This document shows positions 50,262-62,313 of a DNA stretch of 64,000 nucleotides, one piece after another. Each line of letters begins with the position of its first letter. Position 1 is the first letter of the stretch. A model generated the notes under the pieces. That model saw only the letters and a program-made list of their open reading frames with translations. It was not told the origin of the DNA and made no database searches. The stretch is from Streptomyces sp. NBC_00390 (GTDB taxonomy: Bacteria > Actinomycetota > Actinomycetes > Streptomycetales > Streptomycetaceae), in the NCBI RefSeq assembly GCF_036057275.1, contig NZ_CP107945.1:868001-932000 (forward strand). Direction: 5' to 3'. The translations under genes and the position numbers were made by a program.

Positions 50262-50735
50262 GTGAACCGTGACGCGCTCACTGCCCAGCTCCTGGACCCC
50301 CACTCCGGAACCGACCTCAACCGGTACGGCTTCGAGCTGCCGGCGCGCGTCGAATTCGTCTCACAGGCACGGAAACTGGCGCGAGATCAGCTCCGCTACT
50401 GGGGCATCCACGGCGATCTGCACGACACCGCGCTGCTCGTCATATCCGAACTCGTCACCAACGCCGTGGTGCACACCGGCGGAAGTCTGGTGGCCTGTGA
50501 ACTCCTCAATGGAGAGCCGCAGTTGCGCATCACCGTGCAGGACCAGGGGTCGACGACCACGGGTCCGCGGGTGTGCCGCAACGCCGAGGAGGGCATCGCC
50601 GCCGAGGAGGAGCGCGGGCGCGGCCTGCTGCTGGTCGAGGCCGTCAGCAGCGCCTGGGGAGCACACGACTGTGAACACGGCACCGGCCGCATCGTCTGGG
50701 CGGAGCTCTCCCGCGAGACGGGATGGGCGTGCTGA
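50262..50735 (+). CDS. ATP-binding (anti-sigma factor RsbW-like) protein
   Basis: A 157-aa GHKL ATPase of the anti-sigma type. ALLVISELVTNAVVHTGGSL is the N box. QLRITVQDQGSTTTGP holds the G1 box, and EEERGRGLLLVEAVSSAWGA the G2 box. Similar proteins act as serine-protein kinases or binders of anti-anti-sigma factors. The start is GTG 50262 after GGGAG. An ATG at 50241 is in frame. It is divergent from the XRE/DUF397 pair, and the shared 125-bp region has an AT-rich stretch with CCACT...AGTGG inverted halves. Confidence 0.85.
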   Translation: MNRDALTAQLLDPHSGTDLNRYGFELPARVEFVSQARKLARDQLRYWGIHGDLHDTALLVISELVTNAVVHTGGSLVACELLNGEPQLRITVQDQGSTTTGPRVCRNAEEGIAAEEERGRGLLLVEAVSSAWGAHDCEHGTGRIVWAELSRETGWAC

Positions 50736-51268
50736 GAAGCCTGGCGGCGTTTCTCACCCGGAGCGGGCGCCACGACGAGGGGCACCACACCGGCGCGCGA
50801 CCGCCGGACCGTCGGGAACCCCAGGGCGGCGCGGGGGACGGAACGGGGACGGACGCCGCGAGGCGGGACTTCGAAAGCAGGCTCGCTGCGAGCTGGAGCG
50901 GTGAGAGCCGGCTCACCCGGCTCCGCGTCCCGTCAGGGATCCCCGTCACGCTCGGCTGCGACGCCGTCGGTGTGCCCGCGCGCTACGGATTCCGGCTTCT
51001 TGCGCGGTTGCCGCGCAACGGCTGCGTCTTCGCCGACAGCCACTGGTGGTGGTGGATCGTGCCGGCGGGCTCCGACCTGGGGCTGACCTGGCCGCTGCCG
51101 TCGCACTACGCCCGCGGGGCCCGGGTACCCGCGACCAGCCCCCGGCTGGTCGGCCCGTCCGACAACTCCAGCCCGTACACCCCGCCGATCCCGCTGTACC
51201 TCATGACATGCCAGCTCACGGGCACAGCGCCGCTGTGGCCGGTCCGCGTCGGGACCGGCAGGCCATGA
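50723..51268 (+). CDS. Uncharacterised protein downstream of the ATP-binding protein
   Basis: A 181-aa protein overlapping the ATPase end by 13 bases, so probably coupled. The first 60 residues are charged and low complexity. The remainder is folded and rich in Trp and Pro: RLPRNGCVFADSHWWWWIVP, WPLPSHYARGARVPATS and YTPPIPLYLMTCQLTGTAPL. No signal, membrane or catalytic motif is visible. I do not recognise the family. A GTG six bases into the frame could also be the start. Confidence 0.6.
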   Translation: MGVLRSLAAFLTRSGRHDEGHHTGARPPDRREPQGGAGDGTGTDAARRDFESRLAASWSGESRLTRLRVPSGIPVTLGCDAVGVPARYGFRLLARLPRNGCVFADSHWWWWIVPAGSDLGLTWPLPSHYARGARVPATSPRLVGPSDNSSPYTPPIPLYLMTCQLTGTAPLWPVRVGTGRP

Positions 51269-51316
51269 TCGGGGTTGGCCGCCCCGCGGCGCAGTACGAC
51301 GGATAGGCTTTCGGGC

Positions 51317-51610
51317 ATGTCAGAAGCCAATACGGGCCCGGAGCGGCAGGGGCTCACACCACGTCAGGCGCGCCACGTCCGCATCGCGCTCTCCGCCGCC
51401 ATCATGATCGCCGTGGCGGTCACGCTGGTGCTGCGGCTGGGCAGCACGCACTCCGTGCTCACCCTGGGCTTCTACGGCATCGCACTCATTCTGTCGGGCA
51501 GCGCGCTGGTACTCAGCCGGGTGGGGCGCACAAAGGTCGCCACCGCGGTGCTCGGTGTCGGCGTCGCGGTGGCGATCGTCGCGGAGTGGGCCATCGCCGC
51601 GATGCGCTGA
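51317..51610 (+). CDS. Small membrane protein
   Basis: A 97-aa protein with three hydrophobic helices: IALSAAIMIAVAVTLVL (about 23-39), VLTLGFYGIALILSGSALVL (about 47-66) and VATAVLGVGVAVAIVAEWAI (about 74-93), and a short cytoplasmic N-terminus. Function unknown. It ends just before a strong hairpin shared with the convergent ahcY operon. Confidence 0.65.
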   Translation: MSEANTGPERQGLTPRQARHVRIALSAAIMIAVAVTLVLRLGSTHSVLTLGFYGIALILSGSALVLSRVGRTKVATAVLGVGVAVAIVAEWAIAAMR

Positions 51611-51630
51611 CAGCGTGCGGGGGCACAGGT

Positions 51631-51663
51631 CAGGCCCCCGCCCGGGGGATTGGCGGGGGCCTG
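51631..51663. terminator. Strong bidirectional terminator hairpin
   Basis: CAGGCCCCCGCC (51631-51642) and GGCGGGGGCCTG (51652-51663) pair perfectly over 12 bp around a nine-base loop. It sits 20 bp after the small membrane protein and 23 bp after the convergent ahcY stop, so it can end both transcripts. Confidence 0.8.
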
Positions 51664-51686
51664 GTCTCTGGGATGGTGCGGGTCGG

Positions 51687-54023
<2,337 letters not shown>

Positions 54024-54027
<4 letters not shown>

Positions 54028-57000
54028 GGGCGGGCACCTCCCGCGTTGAAGTAGCTTGCCTCGGGGTGGTGGAGGACGATCGCGTCGGTGGACTGCTCGG
54101 GGTGGAGCTGGAACTCCTCGGACAGTTCGACGCCGATGCGCTCGGGCCGCAGAAGGCCGGCGATCTTCGCCCGGTCCTCGAGGTCGGGGCAGGCGGGGTA
54201 GCCGAGCGAGTAGCGGCACCCCTGGTACTCGGTGCGGAACATACCGCCGAGCGAGTCGGGATCCCCTTGCGAGATACCGAGTTCGGTACGCACGCGGGCG
54301 TGCCAGTGCTCGGCGAGGGCCTCGGCCAACTGGACGGACAGGCCGTGCAGTTCGAGGTAGTCGCGGTAGGAGTCGGCCTCGAAGAGTTTGGCCGTGGCCT
54401 CGCCGATCCTCGAGCCGACGGTGACGACCTGCAGGCCGACGACATCGGCCTCACCGGACTCCTCCGGGCGGAAGAAGTCCGCCAGGCAGAGCCTTCTGCC
54501 CCGCTGCTGGCGGGGGAAGGTGAACCGGGTCCTCTCCAAACCGTCCTCGCCCAGGATGATCAGGTCGTCGCCCTTGGACACGCAGGGGAAGTAGCCGTGG
54601 ACCACGGCCGCCTCCAGCAGGTTCTCGGTGTGCAGCCGGTCCAGCCAGCCGCGCAGCCGCGGCCGGCCCTCCGACTCCACGAGCTCCTCGTACGAGGGGC
54701 CGTCACCGGCGCGGGACTGCTTCAGGCCCCACTGGCCCTTGAACAGGGCGCCCTCGTCGAGCCAGGAGGCGTACTCCTTGAGCTGGATGCCCTTGACGAC
54801 CCGGGTGCCCCAGAACGGAGGGGTGGGGACCGGGTTGTCGATCGCGACGTCGGAGCGTACGGCTCCCTCTTCGGGGCGCTCCTCGACCACCGCGTCGGAC
54901 GTGGCCCGCACGCGGCGCTGCTTGAGTTCGGGGAGGGTGGCGCCGGGGACGCCGCGCTTGACGGCGATGAGGGCGTCCATCAGCCGCAGGCCCTCGAACG
55001 CGTCCCGTGCGTAGCGGACCTCGCCCTGGTAGATCTCGTGGAGGTCCTGCTCGACATAGGCACGGGTGAGCGCCGCGCCGCCGAGGATGACCGGGAAGTC
55101 GGCGGCCAGCGAGCGCTGGTTGAGCTCCTCCAGGTTCTCCTTCATGATCACCGTGGACTTCACCAGCAGGCCCGACATGCCGATCACATCGGCCCGGTGC
55201 TCCTGCGCCGCCTCCACGATCGCGGACACCGGCTGCTTGATCCCCAGATTGACCACGTTGTAGCCGTTGTTCGACAGGATGATGTCGACCAGGTTCTTGC
55301 CGATGTCGTGCACATCACCGCGCACCGTGGCCAGCACGATCGTGCCCTTGCCCTCGGCATCGGACTTCTCCATGTGCGGCTCGAGGTAGGCGACCGCGTT
55401 CTTCATCACCTCGGCGGACTGCAGCACGAACGGCAGCTGCATCTGACCCGAGCCGAACAGCTCACCGACGACCTTCATGCCCTCCAGCAGCGTGTCGTTG
55501 ACGATCTCCAGCGCCGGACGGTCCTGGAGCGCCTCGTCCAGATCCGCCTCCAGACCGTTCTTCTCCCCGTCGATGATCCGCCGCTTGAGCCGCTCCTCCA
55601 GCGGCAGTGCCAGCAGCTCCTCCGTCTTGCCGGCCTTCATCGACTTCGTGTCGACGCCCTCGAAGAGTTCGAGGAACCGCTGCAACGGGTCGTAACCCTC
55701 GCTCCGGCGGTCGTAGATCAGGTCCATCGCGACCTTGACGGGCTCTTCGTCCAGTCGCGCGATCGGCAGGATCTTCGAGGCGTGCACGATCGCCGAGTCC
55801 AGACCGGCCTTCACGCACTCGTCCAGGAACACAGAGTTGAGCACAAGCCGCGCCGCGGGGTTGAGGCCGAAGGAGATGTTGGACAGGCCCAGCGTCGTCT
55901 GCACGTCCGGGTGACGGCGCTTCAGCTCACGGATGGCCTCGATGGTGGCGATACCGTCCTTGCGGGACTCCTCCTGCCCCGTGCAGATGGTGAACGTCAG
56001 GGTGTCGATGAGGATGTCGGACTCGTGGATCCCCCAGTTGCCGGTGAGGTCCTCGATCAGACGCTCGGCGATCGCGACCTTCGTCCCGACCGTGCGGGCC
56101 TGTCCCTCCTCGTCGATGGTGAGAGCCATGAGCGCTGCGCCGTGTTCGACCGCCAGCTTGGTGACCTTGGCGAAGCGGGACTCGAGGCCGTCGCCGTCCT
56201 CGTAGTTGACCGAGTTGATGACCGCCCGGCCGCCGAGCTTCTCCAACCCGGCCCGCAGCACCTCGACTTCGGTCGAGTCCAGCACGATCGGCAGCGTCGA
56301 CGCGGTCGCGAAACGCCCCGCCAGCTCCTCCATGTCCGCCACACCGTCCCGGCCGACATAGTCCACACACAGGTCGAGCATGTGGGCGCCCTCACGGATC
56401 TGGTCCCGCGCCATCTCCACACAGTCGTCCCAGCGGCCCTCCAGCATCGCCTCACGGAACTTCTTCGACCCGTTCGCGTTCGTCCGCTCACCGATCGCCA
56501 TGTAGGAGGTGTCCTGACGGAACGGCACCGTCTGGTACAGCGACGCGGCACCCGGCTCCGGGCGCGGCTCACGCACCGGCGGCTCCAGGCCGCGCACGCG
56601 TTCGACGACCTGGCGCAGGTGCTCCGGCGTCGTGCCGCAGCAGCCGCCGACCAGCGACAGCCCGTACTCGCGCGCAAAGGTCTCCTGCGCATCCGCGAGC
56701 TCGGACGCCGACAGCGGATAGTGCGCGCCGTCCTTGCCCAGGACCGGCAGGCCCGCGTTGGGCATGCAGGACAGCGGGACACGGGAGTGGCGGGCCAGAT
56801 AACGCAGGTGCTCGCTCATCTCCGCCGGGCCCGTCGCGCAGTTCAGACCGATCATGTCGATACCCAGCGGCTCCAGCGCGGTCAGCGCCGCACCGATCTC
56901 CGACCCGAGCAGCATCGTGCCCGTCGTCTCCACCGTCACCGAACAGATCACCGGAACACTCACCCCGACGGCCTCCAGAGCCCGCCGCGCCCCCAGCACC

Positions 57001-57521
57001 GCCGCCTTGGTCTGCAGCAGATCCTGCGTCGTCTCCACCAGCAGCGCATCCGCACCGCCCGCGATCATGCCCTCCGCATTGCGCTGATACGCGTCCCGCA
57101 ACGTCAGATACGGCGCATGCCCCAGCGTCGGCAGCTTCGTACCCGGCCCCATCGACCCCAGCACCCACCGCTGCCGGCCCGTCGAGACCGTGAACTCGTC
57201 CGCCACCTCACGCGCGATCCGCGCACCCGACTCCGACAGCTCGAACACCCGCTCCGCAATGTCGTACTCCGCCAGCGCCGCGAAGTTCGCACCGAACGTG
57301 TTCGTCTCCACACAGTCGACCCCGACCTCGAAATAGGCCGCATGCACCGACCGCACGATGTCCGGCCGCGTCACATTCAGGATCTCGTTGCAGCCCTCGA
57401 GATCCTGGAAATCCTCCAGCGTCGGATCCTGCGCCTGAAGCATCGTGCCCATCGCACCGTCCGCCACCACCACACGGGTGGCCAGCGCCTCACGCAGGGC
57501 TTCGATCCGGGTCCCGGTCAT
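54024..57521 (-). CDS. metH: Cobalamin-dependent methionine synthase
   Basis: Transfers the methyl group of 5-methyl-THF through cobalamin to homocysteine. The 1165-aa protein has all four modules. Residues 1-330 bind homocysteine, with zinc cysteines in [11 protein letters not shown] and [13 protein letters not shown]. Residues about 345-630 form the pterin domain ([20 protein letters not shown]). Residues about 650-890 bind cobalamin, with the lower axial ligand in DVHDIGKN. The C-terminal SAM-binding activation domain ends in [18 protein letters not shown] and [18 protein letters not shown]. It starts at ATG 57521, overlapping the adoK stop. B12 supply is therefore needed for this methyl cycle. 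Confidence 0.97.
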
Positions 57522-58510
57522 GTCGCTGCCGTCACGTACGGGGCCAGTTCGGCCGTCGGCCCTTCGCCGTAGGCGCCGCGGACGCGCTCCAGGAGATCGG
57601 AGCCGTTCAGCTCCTCCGGCTGGGTGCCCGTGGTCTCCAGCACGGTGGTGGCGAGCGCGCTGCCGAGCTGAGCGGCACGCTCCAGGCCGAGATTCCAGGC
57701 GGTCGCCGCCAGGAATCCGGCTCGGAACGCGTCGCCTGCTCCGGTGGGTTCGATCGTCCCGGCCGGCGCGACGGCAGGGACGTCGACCGGCCGCAGGCCC
57801 GCTCGTTCCACATGGACCCCGTCCGCGCCCCGGGTGGTCACCCAGGTGCCCACCCGGCCCAGGATCTGCTGTTCGGTCCAGCCGGTCTTCTCCTGGATGA
57901 GCACGCTCTCGTACTCGTTGGTGAACAGATAGGCCGGCCGGTCGAGCAGGGCGCGCACGTCGTCGCGGCCCATGCGGGCGAGTTGCTGCGAGGGGTCGGC
58001 GACGATCGGAATACCGAGGTCCGCGCATTCGAGGGTGTGGCGCACCATCGCCTCGGGATCGTTCGGCGAGATCACCACCAGGTCGAGCCCGCCCGCCCGT
58101 TCATGCACGGGCCGCAGCTCGATGTGGCGGGCCTCGCTCATCGCTCCGGTGTAGAAGGAGCCGATCTGGTTGTGGTCGTCGTCGGTCGTGCACATGAAGC
58201 GGGCGGTATGCAGCGACTCGCTGACGCGCACGGATTCGGTGTCGACACCGTTCTCCTTCAGCCAGACCTGGTAGTCGGCGAAATCCGTGCCCACCGCACC
58301 CACGAGGTAGGGGGCGAGGCCCAGCCGGCCGAGGCCGAAGGCGATGTTCGCTGCCACGCCGCCTCGGCGGATCTCGAGTTCCTCGACAAGGAAGGAGAGT
58401 GACACCTTGTCGAGGCTGCCGGCGATGAGCTGCTCGGTGAACCGGCCGGGGAAGACCATCAGGTGGTCGGTTGCGATCGAACCAGTTACGGCTATGCGCA
58501 CTTCGGTCAC
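57518..58510 (-). CDS. adoK: Adenosine kinase (PfkB/ribokinase family)
   Basis: Phosphorylates adenosine to AMP with ATP. The 330-aa protein opens IAVTGSIATDHLMVFPGRFT and has KVSLSFLVEELEIRRGGVAA, HTARFMCTTDDDHNQIGSFY, YTGAMSEARHI, VADPSQQLARMG and the PfkB signature TIEPTGAGDAFRAGFL with the catalytic Asp. The match to mycobacterial AdoK is much closer than to sugar kinases. Its position between metK and metH is sensible, since AhcY releases adenosine in the same cycle and removing it pulls SAH hydrolysis forward. The start is GTG 58510. Confidence 0.9.
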   Translation of the reverse strand: MTEVRIAVTGSIATDHLMVFPGRFTEQLIAGSLDKVSLSFLVEELEIRRGGVAANIAFGLGRLGLAPYLVGAVGTDFADYQVWLKENGVDTESVRVSESLHTARFMCTTDDDHNQIGSFYTGAMSEARHIELRPVHERAGGLDLVVISPNDPEAMVRHTLECADLGIPIVADPSQQLARMGRDDVRALLDRPAYLFTNEYESVLIQEKTGWTEQQILGRVGTWVTTRGADGVHVERAGLRPVDVPAVAPAGTIEPTGAGDAFRAGFLAATAWNLGLERAAQLGSALATTVLETTGTQPEELNGSDLLERVRGAYGEGPTAELAPYVTAAT

Positions 58511-58535
58511 TGCTCCTTCGTCGGTCCGGCTGCCG

Positions 58536-59756
58536 TCAGTCGGCGATGGCTGCCTGGCGCAGCTTCTCGGCGCGGTCGGTGGTCTCCCAGGTGAACTCGG
58601 GGAGGTTCCGGCCGAAGTGGCCGTACGCCGCGGTCCGGGAGTAGATCGGGCGCAGCAGGTCGAGGTCGCGGATGATCGCGGCCGGGCGCAGGTCGAACAC
58701 CTGGTTGATGGCCGACTGGATGCGCGGGACCGGCGCGGTCTCGGTGCCGAAGGTCTCCACGAACAGACCCACGGGCTCGGCCTTGCCGATCGCGTACGCG
58801 ACCTGGACCTCGCAGCGGGCGGCGAGACCGGCGGCCACCACGTTCTTGGCGACCCAGCGCATGGCGTAGGCGGCCGAGCGGTCCACCTTGGACGGGTCCT
58901 TGCCGGAGAACGCGCCGCCGCCGTGGCGGGCCATGCCGCCGTACGTGTCGATGATGATCTTGCGGCCGGTGAGGCCGGCGTCGCCCATCGGGCCGCCGAT
59001 CTCGAAGCGGCCGGTCGGGTTCACCAGCAGACGGTAGCCCTCGGTGGGCAGCTGGACGCCGTCCTCGGCGAGCTGCTGGAGCACCGGCTGCACCACGCAG
59101 TCGCGGATGTCGGGGATGAGCAGCGAGTCCAGGTCGATGCCCGGGGCGTGCTGCGAGGAGACGACCACCGTGTCGAGACGCACGGGCTTGTCACCGTCGT
59201 ACTCGATGGTGACCTGGGTCTTGCCGTCGGGGCGCAGATACGGGACGGTCCCGTTCTTGCGGACCTCGGACAGCCGCAGGGCGAGCCGGTGGGCGAGGGT
59301 GATGGGCAGCGGCATGAGTTCGGGAGTGTCGTCGCAGGCGTAGCCGAACATCAGGCCCTGGTCGCCGGCGCCCTGCTGGTCGAGCTCGTCGACACCGTCA
59401 CCGGCGCCCTCGACACGCTGTTCGTAGGCGGTGTCGACACCCTGGGCGATGTCGGGCGACTGGGCGCCGATGGAGACCGAGACGCCGCAGGACGCGCCGT
59501 CGAAGCCCTTCGCCGACGAGTCGTAGCCGATCTTGAGCACGGTCTCGCGGACCAGGCTCTGGATCTCGGCGTATCCCTGGGTGGTGACCTCACCGGCCAC
59601 ATGGACCTGGCCGGTGGTGATCAGTGTCTCGACCGCGACCCTGGACTTCGGGTCCTGGGTGAGCAGCGCGTCGAGGACAGCGTCGCTGATCTGGTCGGCG
59701 ATCTTGTCGGGGTGACCCTCGGTCACGGACTCCGAGGTGAACAGACGAAGGGACAC
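58536..59756 (-). CDS. metK: S-adenosylmethionine synthetase
   Basis: Makes SAM from methionine and ATP. The 406-aa protein has [59 protein letters not shown] (hexapeptide-type motif GAGDQG), [35 protein letters not shown] and [20 protein letters not shown] (P-loop-like GGGAFSGKD). The start is GTG 59756 with TGGAGG upstream. It heads the locus; 25 bp separate it from adoK. Confidence 0.97.
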   Translation of the reverse strand: MSLRLFTSESVTEGHPDKIADQISDAVLDALLTQDPKSRVAVETLITTGQVHVAGEVTTQGYAEIQSLVRETVLKIGYDSSAKGFDGASCGVSVSIGAQSPDIAQGVDTAYEQRVEGAGDGVDELDQQGAGDQGLMFGYACDDTPELMPLPITLAHRLALRLSEVRKNGTVPYLRPDGKTQVTIEYDGDKPVRLDTVVVSSQHAPGIDLDSLLIPDIRDCVVQPVLQQLAEDGVQLPTEGYRLLVNPTGRFEIGGPMGDAGLTGRKIIIDTYGGMARHGGGAFSGKDPSKVDRSAAYAMRWVAKNVVAAGLAARCEVQVAYAIGKAEPVGLFVETFGTETAPVPRIQSAINQVFDLRPAAIIRDLDLLRPIYSRTAAYGHFGRNLPEFTWETTDRAEKLRQAAIAD

Positions 59757-59775
59757 GGAACCTCCAGGGTGCGGC

Positions 59776-59813
59776 ACGCAGTTGCCGGGCTTGTCCTTCC
59801 GGGCAGACTGCGC
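59776..59813 (-). ncRNA. Structured metK leader (hairpin), possible RNA regulator
   Basis: On the minus strand GCGCAGT and ACTGCGT form a seven-pair stem (one G-U) enclosing TGCC...GGCA, 20 bp upstream of the metK start. The GGCAAC...GTGCC text recalls core bases of SAM riboswitches, but the complete SAM-I, SAM-IV or SAH consensus is not present, so only a leader structure is supported. Confidence 0.3.
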
Positions 59814-59863
59814 GGGACGGCTGCAGGAGGGCTCAAAGCCGGCTAAACGGCGGGCGACGGATG

Positions 59864-60301
59864 TCAGTGAGCGCTCGGGGGCGTGCTGCGGGAGCCGAAC
59901 CATTCGATCCAGTTCATGGCGAAGAAGACATCGCCCGAGATCTTGAGCCGGCCGTTGACGAAGGCGTCGGTGCCCTTGAGTTCGCCGATGGCGAGGGCGA
60001 CGAGATCCTGGACGTCGAGACCGATGGTGGCGTCCGCGGGGCGATCGGCGGCGACGGTGGCGGTGCAGCTGCCGGTGTCGACCACGATGTAGCGGTGACG
60101 TACGCCGAGAGGGGTGTTGACGGCGTAGTGGAAGATGCCGGACTGCCCGCCTGCCCGTTCGGGGCGGAAGCAGGCACGGAACCATTCGAAGACGAGCTCG
60201 AGCACCCGGTCGATGTCGTCGGGCGCGTTGCCGTCGGCGGTGGCGCCGCTTTCGGCGAGCTGCTTGAGCCGGCGGTAGCGGGCGTCGGCCGGGGACGTCA
60301 T
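59864..60301 (-). CDS. SCP2 sterol-binding-domain-like protein
   Basis: A 145-aa protein with an SCP2-type fold in its C-terminal 80 residues: [40 protein letters not shown] and [20 protein letters not shown], matching the G-D-x-x-x-A-x-x-x-G-x-L-xx-G pattern that closes a lipid-binding tunnel. The N-terminal 50 residues are helical ([16 protein letters not shown]). Its start ATG overlaps the upstream dehydrogenase stop by four bases, so the proteins are made together. A role in carrying or transforming a lipophilic intermediate is inference. Confidence 0.78.
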   Translation of the reverse strand: MTSPADARYRRLKQLAESGATADGNAPDDIDRVLELVFEWFRACFRPERAGGQSGIFHYAVNTPLGVRHRYIVVDTGSCTATVAADRPADATIGLDVQDLVALAIGELKGTDAFVNGRLKISGDVFFAMNWIEWFGSRSTPPSAH

Positions 60302-61557
60302 GACGCGTCGCCGCCGGTGCGGGGAGCCGGCACGGTCGCCGTCGTGTGCTCGATGAGGACGGAGGCGTCCTTGTCCCCGTCGCCCGCCGCGACCACGGCG
60401 GCGAAGCCCGCCCGGACGGTGTCGAGCACGGGCATGGTGACACCGGTCGCCACCGCGTCGTCGATGGCCAGGCGCAGGTCCTTCTCCATCAGCGTGGAGC
60501 GGAAGAAGGCGGGCTCGTAGGTGCCCTTGCGCATCAGTTCGGCGCGGAAACGCATGACGACGGAGCTGAATCCGCTGCCCGCGACGGCGGCGAGCAGCCG
60601 GTCGCGGTCGAGTCCGGCCCGCACGCCGTAGGCGACCGCCTCGGAGAGCGAGGCGACCTGGGCTCCGAGCAGCAGATTGAAGATCAGCTTGAGCGTGGCC
60701 GCGGTGCCGGGGGCGCCGAGGTGCAGCACCTCGGCGCCGATCGCGTCGAGGATGTCCGCGACCTCGGCCGCGTCCTGCTCGGCGCCGCTGGTGTAGACGC
60801 GCAACTTGCCTTCGCGGGCCTGGAACGGGTTGCCGACGACGCAGGCCTCGACGCGGCGCAGTCCGGCGTCGGCCAGCCGGGCGGCGGCCTTGCGCGCGTA
60901 CTCCGGGGAGACGGTGGAGGTGTCGACCACGATGCTGCCGGGTGCGAGGACCGGCACGATCTGCCCGAACAGGACGTCGTCCACGGCTGCTTCGTCGCTG
61001 AGGCTGAGCACGACGACACTGTGGCCGCGGGCCGCTTCGGCGGGACCGGCCGCCGCGGTGGCACCGGCGTCCACGAGTGGGCGGGCCTTCGCCTCGGTGC
61101 GGTTGTGGACGGTGAGGCGGTGCCCCGCGTCCAGCAGCGCGTGGGCCATGCCGCCGCCCATGTTGCCGAGCCCGACGAACGCCAGGGCGCGCTTGTCCGC
61201 GGCGGTCCCCGGGGCGGCGGCGGTGATGCTGTCGGGCCGGGGTGCGGGCGGGATGTCGTACACCGTGTGCGTGGTGATCATCTCGCCGTGGGTGCGGTAC
61301 TTGCCCAGCCGGCGGCGGTGTTCGACATGGGCAGGGCTGAGCTCGAAGGTGCGGAACGAGGCCTCGTCGGCCCAGTCGGTGACCACGTAGTAGACGCTGC
61401 GGTCGCCCTCTGTCGTACGGGACAGGGTCTGGCCGCGGTTGGCGGGCTGTCGTGCGATCGCCGACCCCACCTCCCACCAGGTCTTCTCGAAAGCGTCCTG
61501 GGTCCCGGGCTGGATCTCCATCCGCAGGATCACGCGGAAGAGCGGGGTCTCGGCCAT
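60298..61557 (-). CDS. SchA/CurD-like domain fused to 3-hydroxyisobutyrate dehydrogenase-like enzyme
   Basis: A 419-aa fusion. Residues 1-110 are a dimeric alpha/beta-barrel of the SchA/CurD (antibiotic-biosynthesis-monooxygenase-related) type: [50 protein letters not shown] and [17 protein letters not shown]. Residues 120-410 are a beta-hydroxyacid dehydrogenase: [20 protein letters not shown] (NAD(P) binding), [16 protein letters not shown], and [20 protein letters not shown], whose Lys is the catalytic residue of the family. SchA/CurD domains otherwise occur in spore-pigment polyketide clusters. Start ATG at 61557 after GGAGG. Confidence 0.83.
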   Translation of the reverse strand: MAETPLFRVILRMEIQPGTQDAFEKTWWEVGSAIARQPANRGQTLSRTTEGDRSVYYVVTDWADEASFRTFELSPAHVEHRRRLGKYRTHGEMITTHTVYDIPPAPRPDSITAAAPGTAADKRALAFVGLGNMGGGMAHALLDAGHRLTVHNRTEAKARPLVDAGATAAAGPAEAARGHSVVVLSLSDEAAVDDVLFGQIVPVLAPGSIVVDTSTVSPEYARKAAARLADAGLRRVEACVVGNPFQAREGKLRVYTSGAEQDAAEVADILDAIGAEVLHLGAPGTAATLKLIFNLLLGAQVASLSEAVAYGVRAGLDRDRLLAAVAGSGFSSVVMRFRAELMRKGTYEPAFFRSTLMEKDLRLAIDDAVATGVTMPVLDTVRAGFAAVVAAGDGDKDASVLIEHTTATVPAPRTGGDAS

Positions 61558-61815
61558 CGGTCAGCCTCCAAGGCGTCGGCAGGGATGCCCCCGCACGTTC
61601 TCCGCTCTCGCTCGACGGCCGATCGAGGACCGGTCCGGCCCGCCCGGGCGCCGGACGGCTCCGCCCGGCAGGCAGCCAGGTCGCGCCATCCGACCGGAAC
61701 CGGCCATGGCATGGTCCGGTCCCCGCCATTCCGCGTCCGGGCGCTTACCGCTCAAGTTCCACTCGAGTCTCGGCTGTCACCGTCGGACTGTGTCGTCGAC
61801 CTGGAGGAGTTACCC
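61558..61815. other. Divergent promoter region
   Basis: A 258-bp region between divergent starts. I saw no clear hexamers or convincing palindromes beyond short GC-rich ones. The right end has GGAGGAG in front of the membrane protein gene. Confidence 0.35.
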
Positions 61816-62313
61816 ATGAGCCAGCCACCAGACGTCCGCCCTGCGGACGCCGCGAATCCCGGGGAGCGGGATCCGCGGCGTCCGCAGACGCGCTCGCCCC
61901 GGAGGCGGCCGGCGGACGGCCCGCCGGCAGTGCGCAAGGTGCGGCGCTGGCCGCTGATCCTGCTGCGCTGCATCATGACCACGTTTCTCCTGCTCACCCT
62001 CGTGCAGCCGGTCCTGGCCGGGATGTTCATCACCGGCGACGTGGATCTGCTGACCCTGCACGAGATCAACGCGCACACCATCAGCTTCCTGAGCTGGCTG
62101 CTTGTGATCAATACGGTGCTGCTGTGGCGGCCGGGGCGCGGGCCCCTGTGGCCGCTCGCCGTCGCCGTGCTCGTCGCCTTCCTGGTGCAGCTGCAGAGCG
62201 GCTCCGGCTTCTCCCGCAATCTCGGCCTGCACATCCCGCTCGGGGTCGCGCTGGTCGCCGGGGCCACGGCCCTGACGTACTGGGCGTTCGCCTCCCGCGG
62301 TGGCCGCCGATGA
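61816..62313 (+). CDS. Membrane protein coupled to the multicopper oxidase
   Basis: A 165-aa protein with a charged, Pro/Arg-rich first 50 residues and four hydrophobic helices: WPLILLRCIMTTFLLLTLVQ, HTISFLSWLLVINTVLLW, GPLWPLAVAVLVAFLVQL and LHIPLGVALVAGATALTYWA. Histidines occur near helix ends (HEINAHTISF, LHIPLG), which would suit heme or copper contact, but this is only suggestive. ATG 61816 follows GGAGGAG. Its stop overlaps the start of the multicopper oxidase (ATGA), so the products are probably partners. Confidence 0.75.
   Translation: MSQPPDVRPADAANPGERDPRRPQTRSPRRRPADGPPAVRKVRRWPLILLRCIMTTFLLLTLVQPVLAGMFITGDVDLLTLHEINAHTISFLSWLLVINTVLLWRPGRGPLWPLAVAVLVAFLVQLQSGSGFSRNLGLHIPLGVALVAGATALTYWAFASRGGRR

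Noticed and set aside
59757..59863. Named SAM or SAH riboswitch upstream of metK
   Set aside because: Only fragments such as GGCAAC are present; the full consensus of a known class could not be aligned by eye.
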